The notes under the pieces: model-generated
The model's input: only the letters and a program-made list of their open reading frames with translations
Told to the model about the DNA's origin: nothing
The model's database searches: none
Position numbers and translations under genes: made by a program
Part shown: piece after piece, positions 1 through 8,631 of the stretch
Numbering within the stretch: the stretch's first letter is position 1
How the letters are laid out: every line of letters begins with the position of its first letter
Assembly: GCF_009857435.1 (NCBI RefSeq)
Contig: NZ_WWCK01000003.1
Location: 372,001-436,000, forward strand
Source: Duganella rivi
Lineage (GTDB): Bacteria > Pseudomonadota > Gammaproteobacteria > Burkholderiales > Burkholderiaceae_D
Length of the DNA: 64,000 nucleotides
Reading direction: 5' to 3'

Positions 1-44
1 GTGGGCGACACTGCTTCCATCGACACTCACTCAAGGAGAGCAGC

Positions 45-977
45 ATGGAAGCACTGATTCTGGGCGCAACGGGCGGTATTGGCGGCGAAGTGGCGCGTTT
101 GCTGGTAGCGCGCGGATGGCGCGTGAAGGCCTTGCATCGTTCGCAAAAACAGGGCGATGGGCTGGAATGGATTATTGGCGACGCCATGAACCGCGACGAC
201 ATGGTGCGCGCGGCCCAAGGCGTGCAGCTGATCGTGCATGCTGTGAATCCACCCGGCTACCGCAACTGGGGCACGCTGGTGCTGCCGATGATCGACAACA
301 CGATTGCAGCGGCGCGTGCCTCCGGCGCTCGCGTGCTGTTGCCGGGCACCGTTTACAACTACGGGCCGGACGTGTTCCCGCATGTGTATGAAGATGCGCC
401 GCAACGCCCTGTCACGCGCAAAGGCGCGATACGCGTAGAGATGGAGCGCCGCTTGAAGGATAGCGGCGTACCGACGCTGATCGTGCGCGCCGGCGATTTC
501 TTTGGCCCGAAAGCAGGCAATAGCTGGTTCGCGCAAGGCTTGGTCAAGCCGGGCAAGCCTGTGGCGGCGATCAGCAATCCGTCGGCGCCGGGCGTCGGCC
601 ATCAGTGGGCTTATCTGCCGGACGTGGCTGAGACCATGGTGCGGCTGGTGGAGCGCGGCCAAGCGCTGCCGCAGTTCGCAAGCTATCAAATGGCGGGACA
701 TTGGGATGCAGACGGCACGCAGATGACAACCGCGATTGCTCGGGCGGCGGGCAAGCCGGAACTGAAGGCTAGCGCATTCCCATGGTGGCTGACCTGGGTC
801 GCCGCGCCGTTCGTGCCGGTGTTCCGCGAACTGCGCGAGATGCGCTACTTGTGGCGCCAGCCGGTGCGCATGTCGAACGCGCGCCTGCTGGCGGTACTGG
901 GTGGCGAGCCGCATACGCCGTTGGATGTGGCAGTTCACCGCACCTTGCAGGGGCTTGGCTGCTTACCAGCGGCGTGA
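45..977 (+). CDS. NAD(P)-dependent epimerase/dehydratase (atypical SDR)
   Basis: A 310-residue Rossmann-fold protein. The dinucleotide-binding motif GATGGIGG sits at residues 7-14, as in extended and atypical short-chain dehydrogenases that act on sugars or isoprenoid-like substrates. A central NYGPDVFP segment resembles the substrate loop of NAD-dependent epimerases, but I do not see a clear YxxxK catalytic pair, so it may be a redox or binding member of the atypical group. The start is supported by AAGGAGAG at 33-40. It ends five bases before the convergent crystallin-like gene. Substrate unknown. Confidence 0.8.
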   Translation: MEALILGATGGIGGEVARLLVARGWRVKALHRSQKQGDGLEWIIGDAMNRDDMVRAAQGVQLIVHAVNPPGYRNWGTLVLPMIDNTIAAARASGARVLLPGTVYNYGPDVFPHVYEDAPQRPVTRKGAIRVEMERRLKDSGVPTLIVRAGDFFGPKAGNSWFAQGLVKPGKPVAAISNPSAPGVGHQWAYLPDVAETMVRLVERGQALPQFASYQMAGHWDADGTQMTTAIARAAGKPELKASAFPWWLTWVAAPFVPVFRELREMRYLWRQPVRMSNARLLAVLGGEPHTPLDVAVHRTLQGLGCLPAA

Positions 978-982
978 ACTTC

Positions 983-1783
983 TTACATGCGTGGTTCGCC
1001 GGTTTTGCTGTTGACGGCGATGGTATTGCCCGGCGGAGTGCTCATTTGCACGCGATGCTGCACGCCGCGATAGTTGTACGCGACGTCCCAGTACTCAGGC
1101 TTTTGATTGCCGACCGTTTCACAACGGCGCACGTCGCGCGTGCTGGTGTTGTTTCGATTTGCGACGTTGTTGCCGACGGCGGCGCCGGCCACCGCGCCGC
1201 CTGCAGTGGCGATATCGCGTCCGGTTCCGCCGCCAACCTGGTGGCCAAGTATGCCGCCGATTAGGGCACCGGCGATGATGCCGCCAGCGTTAGGGCGCGA
1301 AGGCTCTTCCACTTGCTGGCGTTCGACCCAGCAGCGCTGCTCCGGCGTGCCGAGCACCGCGTGCACCGAGCTTACCGGCACTTCGACGATACGTTCGCTC
1401 GGACGGCGGCGCCATTCATAGGTCGGCTGCGCCAGCGGTGGCGGCGCTTCGTTCTCGTAGCGGTCGCGCGGCTTGGCTGGACGCACCGAGGAAATGCGGT
1501 TGTTCAGGCCCATGCCGCGCAGTGTTTCGTAGCTGCCTTTGCGCAGCACCATGCATTGGCCGCGGAAGTTGGCGTCTTCGCATACTTCCCATTGCCCGCG
1601 ATCGATGACCACCGAAGAGGCGCGGTCGTTAAAGCCATTGCGCGACAGGTCGCGCACTTGGCCATTGGCGGTGAAGGCCCGGCCGCGCCAGCCATCCGCT
1701 TCATAGAAAGTGATTTGTGCAAAAGCTTGCGAAGTGATGCCGGCCACTGCACAGGCCACGGCAAATTTGATCGTCTTGTTCAT
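983..1783 (-). CDS. Exported beta/gamma-crystallin-like protein with glycine-zipper segment
   Basis: 266 residues. Residues 1-22 form a signal peptide ending in SQAFA before QITFYE. Residues 23-100 show the beta/gamma-crystallin pattern, with repeated aromatic/Gly blocks (ITFYEADGWRGRAF, WEVCEDANFRGQC) followed by SSVR-type strand ends. Residues about 166-206 are a Gly/Ala-rich glycine zipper (GGIIAGALIGGILGH) of the kind found in outer-membrane 2TM (Rick_17kDa-like) proteins. The fusion suggests an envelope-anchored protein with a small, possibly calcium-binding, crystallin fold. Monocistronic; an AGGAGA-type site precedes the start. The exact role is unknown. Confidence 0.75.
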   Translation of the reverse strand: MNKTIKFAVACAVAGITSQAFAQITFYEADGWRGRAFTANGQVRDLSRNGFNDRASSVVIDRGQWEVCEDANFRGQCMVLRKGSYETLRGMGLNNRISSVRPAKPRDRYENEAPPPLAQPTYEWRRRPSERIVEVPVSSVHAVLGTPEQRCWVERQQVEEPSRPNAGGIIAGALIGGILGHQVGGGTGRDIATAGGAVAGAAVGNNVANRNNTSTRDVRRCETVGNQKPEYWDVAYNYRGVQHRVQMSTPPGNTIAVNSKTGEPRM

Positions 1784-1852
1784 TGTCTTCTCCTGTTGGG
1801 ATGAAGCCCGAGCATGGACGATTTTGCTGCCGTCTTCTGTACGACAGCGTAC

Positions 1853-2311
1853 TTATGGCTCGACCGAATGGGTGCGCTTCAGGCAGCGCAGCACGAAGGT
1901 GGAGCGGCTGTGTTTTAGGCCGGGAAGCTTGTACAGTTTCTTGCGCAGGAACTCTTCATAGCCCGCAGTACCGGCGACGGCGACCTTGATCAGGTAATCG
2001 TAGTCGCCGGTGAGCAGGTAGGCCTCCATCACTTCCGGCAGCGTGGCCAGGGCGCGGCCGAATTTTTCGAAGATGTCGTCGTCATGCCGATCCAGCGTGA
2101 CTTCGATGATGACGGTGTCCGGGTAGCCTAGCGCGGTTTGGCTAAGCAGCGCCGTGTAGCCCTCGATCATGCCGCCTTCCTCCAGCGCGCGCACGCGGTT
2201 CCAGCATGGCGTGGTGGAGAGGCCGACCTTTTCGGCCAGCTTGGTGTTACTCAGGCGGCCGTCGTTGCGCAGCTCGCGCAGGATGCGGCGATCCAGTTCG
2301 TCGATTTCCAT
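1853..2311 (-). CDS. Lrp/AsnC family transcriptional regulator
   Basis: 152 residues, the usual family length. The N-terminal helix-turn-helix (about residues 4-50) carries LDRRILRELRNDGRLSN and LAEKVGLSTTPCWNRV, a canonical Lrp DNA-binding domain. The remainder is the RAM/ACT-like effector domain (VIIEVTLDRHDDDIFEKF). Such proteins form octamers and respond to amino acids. A 15-bp inverted repeat lies just upstream of its start and could be an autoregulatory operator. The effector is not predictable from sequence alone. The divergent neighbour is a small ACT-like protein. Confidence 0.92.
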   Translation of the reverse strand: MEIDELDRRILRELRNDGRLSNTKLAEKVGLSTTPCWNRVRALEEGGMIEGYTALLSQTALGYPDTVIIEVTLDRHDDDIFEKFGRALATLPEVMEAYLLTGDYDYLIKVAVAGTAGYEEFLRKKLYKLPGLKHSRSTFVLRCLKRTHSVEP

Positions 2312-2322
2312 GCTATCTCCAG

Positions 2323-2337
2323 ATGAATATTCTTCAT
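2323..2337. promoter_or_regulatory. Candidate Lrp-type operator
   Basis: The 15-bp sequence ATGAATATTCTTCAT is an inverted repeat (ATGAA-N5-TTCAT) with an AT-rich centre, matching the general layout of Lrp/AsnC operators. It lies 12-26 bases upstream of the Lrp-family start codon, where autoregulation would be expected. No binding data; assignment rests on position and symmetry. Confidence 0.4.
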
Positions 2338-2430
2338 ATTCTATCTTAACGAGGATGATCTGCTACAAATAAGCTAAACCAGCATAAATTCAAGAAGCCT
2401 ATTTTTCAGCTTTGTGGCTATTCTAGTCTC

Positions 2431-2712
2431 ATGGATAAGACACAAAAAAGCTACCGATTCTGCATCGAGCCGGATGCGCCGATTGCCACGCTGGAGGCGG
2501 CATTACAGGTGGTGCGCCGCTTGGACATTGAGCTGCGCGCGCTGCGCACCACTTCTACGCCATATGGCATGGAAGTACAAATGCGCCTTGCGGCCGAAGA
2601 GGAAGATATTCTGACGTTGTGCCGAATGCGGCTGCATAACCTGATCGGCGTGATGCCGATCAGGGAAATGCCAACACTGGTGGTGTCCAACCAGCTGCGT
2701 CAGGCGACGTAG
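2431..2712 (+). CDS. Small ACT-like domain protein, function unknown
   Basis: 93 residues with a beta-alpha-beta pattern resembling ACT domains of the acetolactate synthase small-subunit (IlvM) kind: FCIEPDAPIATLEAALQVV, a central strand MEVQMRLAAEEEDILTL, and a C-terminal helix and strand. No enzyme domain is attached. No Shine-Dalgarno sequence is visible, and a TATTCT box ends about seven bases before the ATG, so a leaderless message is possible. Its 3' end overlaps the convergent permease gene by 13 bases. It lies next to an Lrp regulator, which also has an ACT-like fold, suggesting a link to amino-acid sensing; this is inference. Confidence 0.6.
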   Translation: MDKTQKSYRFCIEPDAPIATLEAALQVVRRLDIELRALRTTSTPYGMEVQMRLAAEEEDILTLCRMRLHNLIGVMPIREMPTLVVSNQLRQAT

Positions 2713-3995
2713 CTGTATTTGATCAGGAATACGATGGCGATGATCCACACCACCGGTTTGACCTGGCGCGCCTGGCCAGTCAGCAGTTTCAGGCCGGCGT
2801 AGGTGATGAAGCCGAATGCGATGCCGTGTGCGATCGAGTAGGTGAACGGGATCACCAGCGCGGTGATGGCGGCCGGTACGCTTTCGGTGGTGTCGCTCCA
2901 GTCAATGTCGATGAAGTCGCGCAGCATCAGGCAAGCGACGAACAGCAGCGCCGGTGCGGTGGCGTAGGCCGGCACCACGCCGGCAATCGGCGCGAAGAAC
3001 AGCGCGGCCAGGAACAGCAGCGCGACCACCAGCGCGGTGAGGCCGGTGCGGCCGCCCGCTTGCACGCCAGCGGCGCTTTCGAGATACGCCGTGGTGCTGG
3101 AAGTGCCCAGTACCGAACCAGCGACGATGGCGCAGCTATCGGCCAGCAGCGCTTTGTTCAGGCGCTGCATGCGGCCGTTCACCAGCAAACCGGCGCGCGA
3201 GGCCACGCCCATCAGGGTGCCGGTGGCGTCGAACAGTTCAACCAGGAAGAACACCAGCACCACGTTGAACAGGCCCAGATTCAGGGCGCCTTGCAGATCC
3301 AGGTGCAGCAGCGTCGGCGAGATCGACGGCGGCAGCGACATAAAGCCGTGGACGGTATTCCCGCCGAAGAAGAAACTCAATACCGTCACCGAGACGATGC
3401 CGAGCAACAGCGCGCCCGGTACTTTCAGGCGATCCAGCGTGACGATCAGCAGGAAGCCGAAGATGGCCATGACGGTGTGCGGGTTGTGCATATCGCCCAC
3501 GCGCACCAGCGTTTCAGGATTGGCGACGACCAGGCCCGCGCTTTTCATCGCGATCAGCGCGAGGAACAAGCCCAAACCAACGGTAATGGCGACCCGCAGC
3601 GAATGCGGAATCCCATTGACGATATGTTCGCGGACTTTAAACAGGCTGACGAGGATGAACAGGCAGCCGGAAATAAACACGGCGCCCAGCGCCGATTGCC
3701 ACGGCACGCCCATGCCAATGACGACGGCGTAGGCAAAGTAGGCATTGAGGCCCATGCCCGGCGCCATGCCGATCGGGTAGTTGGCGTACAGGCCCATGAT
3801 GATGGTGCCCAGTGCTGCGGCGAGGCAGGTGGCGACGAAGACCGCGTCCTTGGGCACACCGGCGTCGCCGAGAATGGCGGGGTTGACGAAAATGATATAC
3901 GCCATCGTCAGGAAGGTGGTAACGCCCGCGACGACTTCGGTACGGACGCTGGTGCCGTGCTCAGAGAGCTTGAAAAATTGATTAAGTGACGGCAT
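2700..3995 (-). CDS. NCS2-family purine permease (AzgA-like)
   Basis: About 431 codons starting at MPSLNQFFKLSEHGT; this start has GGAG-type pairing in GCAGGAGCGCGCGC ahead of it, unlike the upstream in-frame ATG at 4064. The TEVVAGVTTFLTMAYIIFVNP segment and the later GTSSTTAYLESAAGV segment are hallmarks of the AzgA-type guanine/hypoxanthine/adenine:proton symporters. Multiple hydrophobic helices span the protein. It would import purine bases across the inner membrane for salvage. No purine riboswitch is visible upstream. Monocistronic. Confidence 0.9.
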   Translation of the reverse strand: MPSLNQFFKLSEHGTSVRTEVVAGVTTFLTMAYIIFVNPAILGDAGVPKDAVFVATCLAAALGTIIMGLYANYPIGMAPGMGLNAYFAYAVVIGMGVPWQSALGAVFISGCLFILVSLFKVREHIVNGIPHSLRVAITVGLGLFLALIAMKSAGLVVANPETLVRVGDMHNPHTVMAIFGFLLIVTLDRLKVPGALLLGIVSVTVLSFFFGGNTVHGFMSLPPSISPTLLHLDLQGALNLGLFNVVLVFFLVELFDATGTLMGVASRAGLLVNGRMQRLNKALLADSCAIVAGSVLGTSSTTAYLESAAGVQAGGRTGLTALVVALLFLAALFFAPIAGVVPAYATAPALLFVACLMLRDFIDIDWSDTTESVPAAITALVIPFTYSIAHGIAFGFITYAGLKLLTGQARQVKPVVWIIAIVFLIKYSYVA

Positions 3996-4121
3996 GCGCG
4001 CGCTCCTGCAAATACATCGAGGGCGAAGAATAGCATGGATGGGCGCAACACTAGGTGGTGTCAAAAGGGCAAAAAGATGTAATAATGCAAAAATAGTTGT
4101 CCACTAATCCGGGTCGCTCAC

Positions 4122-4469
4122 ATGGAACTTCAGCCTACACAAGAGGGCCGCACGATCGTGCTGAGTCCCGCCGGCCGCATCGATCACACGCACGCAGACG
4201 CCTTCAAACTGGCGCTCGACCCGCATCTCGCGGACTGCCGCAAGGACGGCGCGCCGCTGGTGATCGATTTCTCCAACGTCAGTTATATCAGCAGCATCGG
4301 CTTGCGCGCCCTGATGGTGGCGATTAAGCAGGTCAAGGCGCAGGGCGGGCGCATGGTGCTGGCGGCCTTGCAGCCGCTGGTGCTGGAGGTGTTTACCATC
4401 AGCCGCTTCGATATGCTGTTTGAGATTTTCCCCGACCGCGCGGCGGCGCTGGCAGCGGTGGCTTCATGA
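4122..4469 (+). CDS. STAS-domain anti-sigma factor antagonist
   Basis: 115 residues, the size of a single STAS domain. VIDFSNVSYISSIGLRAL places Ser57/Ser58 at the conserved phosphorylation loop of SpoIIAA/RsbV-type antagonists. In partner-switching systems this serine is phosphorylated by a HATPase kinase and dephosphorylated by a PP2C phosphatase. The phosphatase candidate (5443-7560) is two genes downstream and a kinase candidate is at 8632-9051. The stop overlaps the next start by four bases (ATGA), so the two genes are translationally coupled. Confidence 0.88.
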   Translation: MELQPTQEGRTIVLSPAGRIDHTHADAFKLALDPHLADCRKDGAPLVIDFSNVSYISSIGLRALMVAIKQVKAQGGRMVLAALQPLVLEVFTISRFDMLFEIFPDRAAALAAVAS

Positions 4470-5434
4470 AGGCGCGGATTTGGGGCGCGCGCGGCTCGCT
4501 GCCGGTGGCGCTGACCCACAAGCAGATACGCGCCAAGCTGGTGACGGCGCTGGAAGGCGCGATCGGGCGCAATCTCGATAGCGCCGACAAGGTGGCCGAT
4601 TACATCGACAATACATTGGGCTTTGAAGTCAGCGGCACGTATGGCGGCAATTCCAGTTGCGTGGAGGTGGAGGCCTGGGATACGGATGCGATCCACGAGC
4701 ACATTATTCTGGATCTTGGTTCGGGCGTGCGGCCGCTGGCAGGTTCCAAGCTGGCCAAATATGGGCCGGCCAAGCCGCAGACCTATCACGTGTTCATGTC
4801 GCACCTGCATTGGGATCACATTATGGGATTCCCGTTCTTTACGCCTGCCTATATTCCAGGGAACCGCATCATCATCTACGGCTGCCACAAGGATTTGGAA
4901 ACGGCGTTTCGCCGCCAGCAGGAGCCGATCAGTTTTCCCGTGGCCTTCCACCAGCTGGGCGCGACAATTGAATTCGTGCAGATGGAGCCGGGCGTGCCGC
5001 TGACGGTGCGCGATGTGACCGTGACGGCCAAGCTGCAACTGCACGCGGGCGATTCGTATGGCTACCGCCTGGAGCAGGGCGGCAAGACGCTAATCTACAG
5101 TACCGATTCTGAGCACAAGCTCGATAACGCCGCCGAACGCGTGGCCTTCGTCGATTTTTTCCGTGATGCGGATCTGGTGATTTTTGACGCCATGTATTCG
5201 CTGGCCGATTCGATTTCGGTGAAGGCGGATTGGGGCCACTCCAGCAACGTGGTTGGCGTGGAGTTGTGCCAGCTGGCCGGTGTGCACAAGCTTTGCCTGT
5301 TCCATCACGAGCCGATTTACGATGACGCGCAGATCTCGCGCGTGCTGGCTGAAACGCGCCGTTATGCGGAGATCACCGGCGAGGCGCCGTTGGAGATTGT
5401 GTCCGCATACGACGGCATGGAAATTCCTCTCTAA
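4466..5434 (+). CDS. Metallo-beta-lactamase-fold hydrolase
   Basis: 322 residues. SHLHWDH at 112-118 is the HxHxDH zinc motif; later GHSSNVVGVEL and LFHHEP supply the other conserved His positions. A beta-strand MKARIWGARGSLPV opens the protein, as in the subgroup of MBL proteins often annotated as cyclic-nucleotide or phosphodiester hydrolases. It has a helical insertion at about residues 18-60 that is not in minimal members. It sits between the STAS protein and the CHASE2 phosphatase in one operon, implying a role in the same signalling unit. Substrate unknown. Confidence 0.85.
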   Translation: MKARIWGARGSLPVALTHKQIRAKLVTALEGAIGRNLDSADKVADYIDNTLGFEVSGTYGGNSSCVEVEAWDTDAIHEHIILDLGSGVRPLAGSKLAKYGPAKPQTYHVFMSHLHWDHIMGFPFFTPAYIPGNRIIIYGCHKDLETAFRRQQEPISFPVAFHQLGATIEFVQMEPGVPLTVRDVTVTAKLQLHAGDSYGYRLEQGGKTLIYSTDSEHKLDNAAERVAFVDFFRDADLVIFDAMYSLADSISVKADWGHSSNVVGVELCQLAGVHKLCLFHHEPIYDDAQISRVLAETRRYAEITGEAPLEIVSAYDGMEIPL

Positions 5435-5442
5435 GCGCCGCC

Positions 5443-7560
5443 ATGCTGCGCCGTTTGCAAACTCGCGCCTGGGGCGGCGTGCGCGCCGGGCAGGGCAGGC
5501 CGTTGGCTTTGCTGGTAGCGCTGGTGTTGGCGGTGCTGTTATCCCAAGGTGGCGATGGCGCGCTGCCTGCCTTGCGTTTGGCCTTGTTCGATGCCTATCA
5601 AGTGCATTTGCCGCGCCAGCGGCTTTCCGGGCCAGTCCATGTAATCAATATCGATGAAGCTGCGCTCAGTGAGTATGGGCAGTGGCCTTGGCCGCGTACT
5701 TTGTTCAAGGACTTGCTGGAGAAGATCGCGGAGCAGCATCCGCTGGCGATAGGGCTGGATATTTTGATGCCGGAACCGGATAACACGTCGCCGGAAGCGC
5801 TGGCGGCGCGCATGCCGGATGGGCGTTTGCATGACGAGTTGGCGCAGTTGCCGTCGCACGATGCGCTACTGGCGGAACAGATGCGGCGCGCGCCTATCGT
5901 GCTTGGCACGGCAGGCTTCATGCATGCGGAAGCCGGCACCAGCGATGCCCTGCGCGTCTGGCCGATGCGCGTACGTTGGAACGGTGCGGCAGCGCCGGAA
6001 GCTGCACTGCCGGTGATGCGCTTTCCGCAGGCGATGTCCAGTTTGCCGATGCTGCAAAAGGCGGCGCGCGGACAGGGGCTGTTATCGGCGAATCTGGAGA
6101 AGGGCATCGTGCGCCGCGCGCCGCTGGTTGGCGCGGTGGGCGAGACGCTGGTGCCGTCGCTGTCGATGGAGTTGCTGCGTGTCGCCACCGGCACGCCTTC
6201 GATTGAGATCGAGGCGGATGCGGACGGCGTGCACGCGGTCTCGGTCGGCGATCTGCGCGTGCCCACGCTGCCTGACGGCGCGGTGTGGGTCAACTTTTCC
6301 GCGCCGGCGATGGAGCGCTACATCTCGGCGCTGGACGTGATGCGCGGCCGGATTGATCCCGGCGCGCTGCAAGACAAGATAGTCATCGTCGCCATGACTG
6401 GCCTCGGCCTGAGCGACTACAAGACCAACGCGCGCGGCGATCTGCTTCCCGGCGTGGACACCCACGCGCAGATGATCGAAAGCTTCTTTGATGGCGCTTT
6501 CCTGCGCCGCCCGCAGTGGATGCGCTGGGCCGAGGTGACAGCGTTTGCTGTTTGCAGCCTGCTGAGCATCTGGCTGTTGCCGCGCCAGCGCTTGCGCGTC
6601 GGCGTGCCGATGGCGCTGGTGCTGGGATCTGGCTTATTCGGGGCTGGCGCTTTGCTGTTCACGCGCGCCGGCCTGCTGTTCGATGCGGCCGGCGTCACGC
6701 TCGGCTACGCGGCGATTTGCTTAAGCCTGTTGACCAGCATGCTGGCCGCCGCAGTGCGCGACCGCAAGCAGTCCGAGCGCGCCTTGCAGGTGGCGCGCGA
6801 AGCGGCCGCGCGCACGGCTGGTGAACTCAATGCAGCGCGCCGCATTCAAATGGCATCCTTGCCGCAGGCCGCAAGCTCTTTCCCCGGCGAGCGCCGTTTT
6901 GAACTGGATGCCTTGCTGGAGCCAGCCAAGGAAGTCGGCGGCGATTTGTATGACTTCTTTATGCTCGATAGTGACCGCGTATTCTTCATGGTCGGCGACG
7001 TGTCGGGCAAAGGACTGCCGGCCAGCTTGTTCATGGTGGTGGCGAAGGCGCTGTCGCGTAGTATCGCGCTGCGCGGCGGGGCGGATATGGGCGTGATCAT
7101 GAACAGCGCCAATCGTGAGCTGGTGCGTGAGAATCCAGAGATGCTGTTTGTGACCAGCGTGGCGGGGATATTGGATGCGGCCAGCGGGCAGGTCTACCTG
7201 TGCAACGCCGGCCATGACGCGCCGCGCCGCATCACGGCGGAAGGCCGCGTGGAGTCATTGCAGCCAGCGGACGGCCCGCCGCTGTGCGTGATGGATGATT
7301 TCGAGTATCCGGTGCAGCAGTATCAATTGCAGGCAGGGGAAAGCCTGTGCCTCACTACGGACGGCATCAGTGAGGCGATGAATGTGGCTGGCGAGTTGTA
7401 TGGCAATGAGCGGCTGAATGGCTTGTTGGCTGGCGTGGCGACCACCGCGCCAGCCGCCGTGGTGCAGGCGGTGCGCGATGATGTGCGCCGCCACGTGGGC
7501 GAGGCCGACGCGTCAGACGACTTGACGCTGCTGGTGCTGCGCTGGAACGGCGTGGCTTAG
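5443..7560 (+). CDS. CHASE2-domain membrane protein with PP2C (SpoIIE/RsbU-type) phosphatase
   Basis: 705 residues. An N-terminal membrane helix (about 24-42) precedes an extracytoplasmic CHASE2 sensor (about 45-355; INIDEAALSEYGQWPWPR and IVIVAMTGLGLSDYKTN are typical). Three further helices follow (about 360-435), then a short coiled region and a C-terminal SpoIIE-like phosphatase with EVGGDLYDFF, GDVSGKGLPASLFM and SDDLTLLVLRW, which hold the metal-binding aspartates. It should sense an envelope signal and dephosphorylate a STAS antagonist, most likely the product of 4122-4469. The gene follows the MBL gene by eight bases. Its end overlaps the convergent OmpA gene by four bases. Confidence 0.92.
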   Translation: MLRRLQTRAWGGVRAGQGRPLALLVALVLAVLLSQGGDGALPALRLALFDAYQVHLPRQRLSGPVHVINIDEAALSEYGQWPWPRTLFKDLLEKIAEQHPLAIGLDILMPEPDNTSPEALAARMPDGRLHDELAQLPSHDALLAEQMRRAPIVLGTAGFMHAEAGTSDALRVWPMRVRWNGAAAPEAALPVMRFPQAMSSLPMLQKAARGQGLLSANLEKGIVRRAPLVGAVGETLVPSLSMELLRVATGTPSIEIEADADGVHAVSVGDLRVPTLPDGAVWVNFSAPAMERYISALDVMRGRIDPGALQDKIVIVAMTGLGLSDYKTNARGDLLPGVDTHAQMIESFFDGAFLRRPQWMRWAEVTAFAVCSLLSIWLLPRQRLRVGVPMALVLGSGLFGAGALLFTRAGLLFDAAGVTLGYAAICLSLLTSMLAAAVRDRKQSERALQVAREAAARTAGELNAARRIQMASLPQAASSFPGERRFELDALLEPAKEVGGDLYDFFMLDSDRVFFMVGDVSGKGLPASLFMVVAKALSRSIALRGGADMGVIMNSANRELVRENPEMLFVTSVAGILDAASGQVYLCNAGHDAPRRITAEGRVESLQPADGPPLCVMDDFEYPVQQYQLQAGESLCLTTDGISEAMNVAGELYGNERLNGLLAGVATTAPAAVVQAVRDDVRRHVGEADASDDLTLLVLRWNGVA

Positions 7561-8147
7561 CGGACGCGGATTTCCACGCGGCGGTTGCGCGGCTCGTCGA
7601 CGCCGTCGGCGGTTTGAATCAGCAGTTCGCGCTCGCCGCGTGACTGGACAGTGATTTGATCCGCGGCGATACCGGCTTCCACCAAAATGCGCTTCACCGT
7701 CTCTGCGCGCTTCAGTGACAGCGCATCGTTGTACTCACGCTTGGCCACCGTATCGGTATGGCCGATCACGATAATCTCGGGCGCCGGACGAGAAGCCAGT
7801 TGCTCCTTGATCTGCGCCAGCTGCGCCGCCGACTCCGGCGTCAAATTATCGCTATCGGTGATGAAGTAGACAATGAACACCGCTGCGCGTTGCGGCAGCG
7901 TGTCGATCAAGGCGCCATAACGATTCTTGATCTGCGCGCCATCGCTGACTGTAGCAACCGCGCCACGGCTATCCACCGCCGCAACCTGATACGGCTTATC
8001 GAGCACCGTGTCCTTGCCCGCCGTTGTAATAATCACGGCGCTTGGCTTGCCATCCTGATTCGGCAGAAGAGTAATTTGTTCGGTCGGCCCGCGTTGCAGT
8101 TGCGAGACAGCGGCCAGCAGGCACACGGCCCAAATGAGCAGCACCAT
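7557..8147 (-). CDS. OmpA-family peptidoglycan-associated protein
   Basis: 196 residues. An N-terminal hydrophobic stretch (MVLLIWAVCLLAAVSQL) acts as signal or anchor. The C-terminal OmpA/MotB domain shows VYFITDSDNLTPES, VIGHTDTVAKREYNDALSLKRA and the final RNRRVEIRV. Such domains bind diaminopimelate in peptidoglycan. It follows the FecR-like gene by three bases on the same strand and converges on the CHASE2 phosphatase gene, so it is probably the outer part of the same envelope-sensing module. Confidence 0.88.
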   Translation of the reverse strand: MVLLIWAVCLLAAVSQLQRGPTEQITLLPNQDGKPSAVIITTAGKDTVLDKPYQVAAVDSRGAVATVSDGAQIKNRYGALIDTLPQRAAVFIVYFITDSDNLTPESAAQLAQIKEQLASRPAPEIIVIGHTDTVAKREYNDALSLKRAETVKRILVEAGIAADQITVQSRGERELLIQTADGVDEPRNRRVEIRVR

Positions 8148-8150
8148 GGC

Positions 8151-8591
8151 CTAATCTCCGTCCTTAACGTCGATCACAAACTCCGTGCCGCGCACACCGA
8201 GTATCGAAGTCGGCGTGCGAAACTGCACCGCCCCCGGCGACTGCTTGGACAACTTGCCCGAGATGACACCGAGCGTGCCTTTCTTCACCGTGGCGTTCAG
8301 CGTGCCCTCGTGCGAGGTTGGATCGAATGCGTACTTCTCCAGCCACACATTGCTGTTCGGGCCAACCGCCAGCAGCGTCTCATCGCGTAGCGTGATGCCC
8401 ACGCTGCCGTCGGCGCCGGTGACCACGCGGTCGCTCGCCATCAGCGCAGCACCCGCTTTGGCCGGGGTCTTTTGGCCTTCGCGCTCGATAGCGGCAGTGC
8501 CTTTTGCGGTTTTGATCATGCCGGCCGGGAGTTCGGCGGCGGTGGCGAACAGCGTCAGCGAGGCTGCCACTATCGTTATTATTGTTTTCAC
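8151..8591 (-). CDS. FecR-domain periplasmic protein (GTG start)
   Basis: 146 residues when started at GTG 8591, which has AGGAG with a seven-base spacer; the first in-frame start (8801) lies inside the divergent gene and gives no signal peptide. From the GTG, KTIITIVAASLTLFATAAELPA is a signal peptide. The FecR domain follows (VTGADGSVGITLRDETLLAVGPNS and TPTSILGVRGTEFVIDV). FecR domains often form a partner of sigma/anti-sigma or of CHASE2 adenylate cyclases and kinases. Here it is operonic with an OmpA protein beside a CHASE2 phosphatase. Confidence 0.85.
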   Translation of the reverse strand: MKTIITIVAASLTLFATAAELPAGMIKTAKGTAAIEREGQKTPAKAGAALMASDRVVTGADGSVGITLRDETLLAVGPNSNVWLEKYAFDPTSHEGTLNATVKKGTLGVISGKLSKQSPGAVQFRTPTSILGVRGTEFVIDVKDGD

Positions 8592-8631
8592 GGTTCTTCT
8601 CCTAACGTAAGCATTCCGATAATATGCTCGA

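Noticed and set aside
2826..3989. Plus-strand open frame opposite the NCS2 permease, rich in Gln/Arg/His
   Set aside because: Shadow frame of the permease; the composition is not protein-like and there is no start signal.
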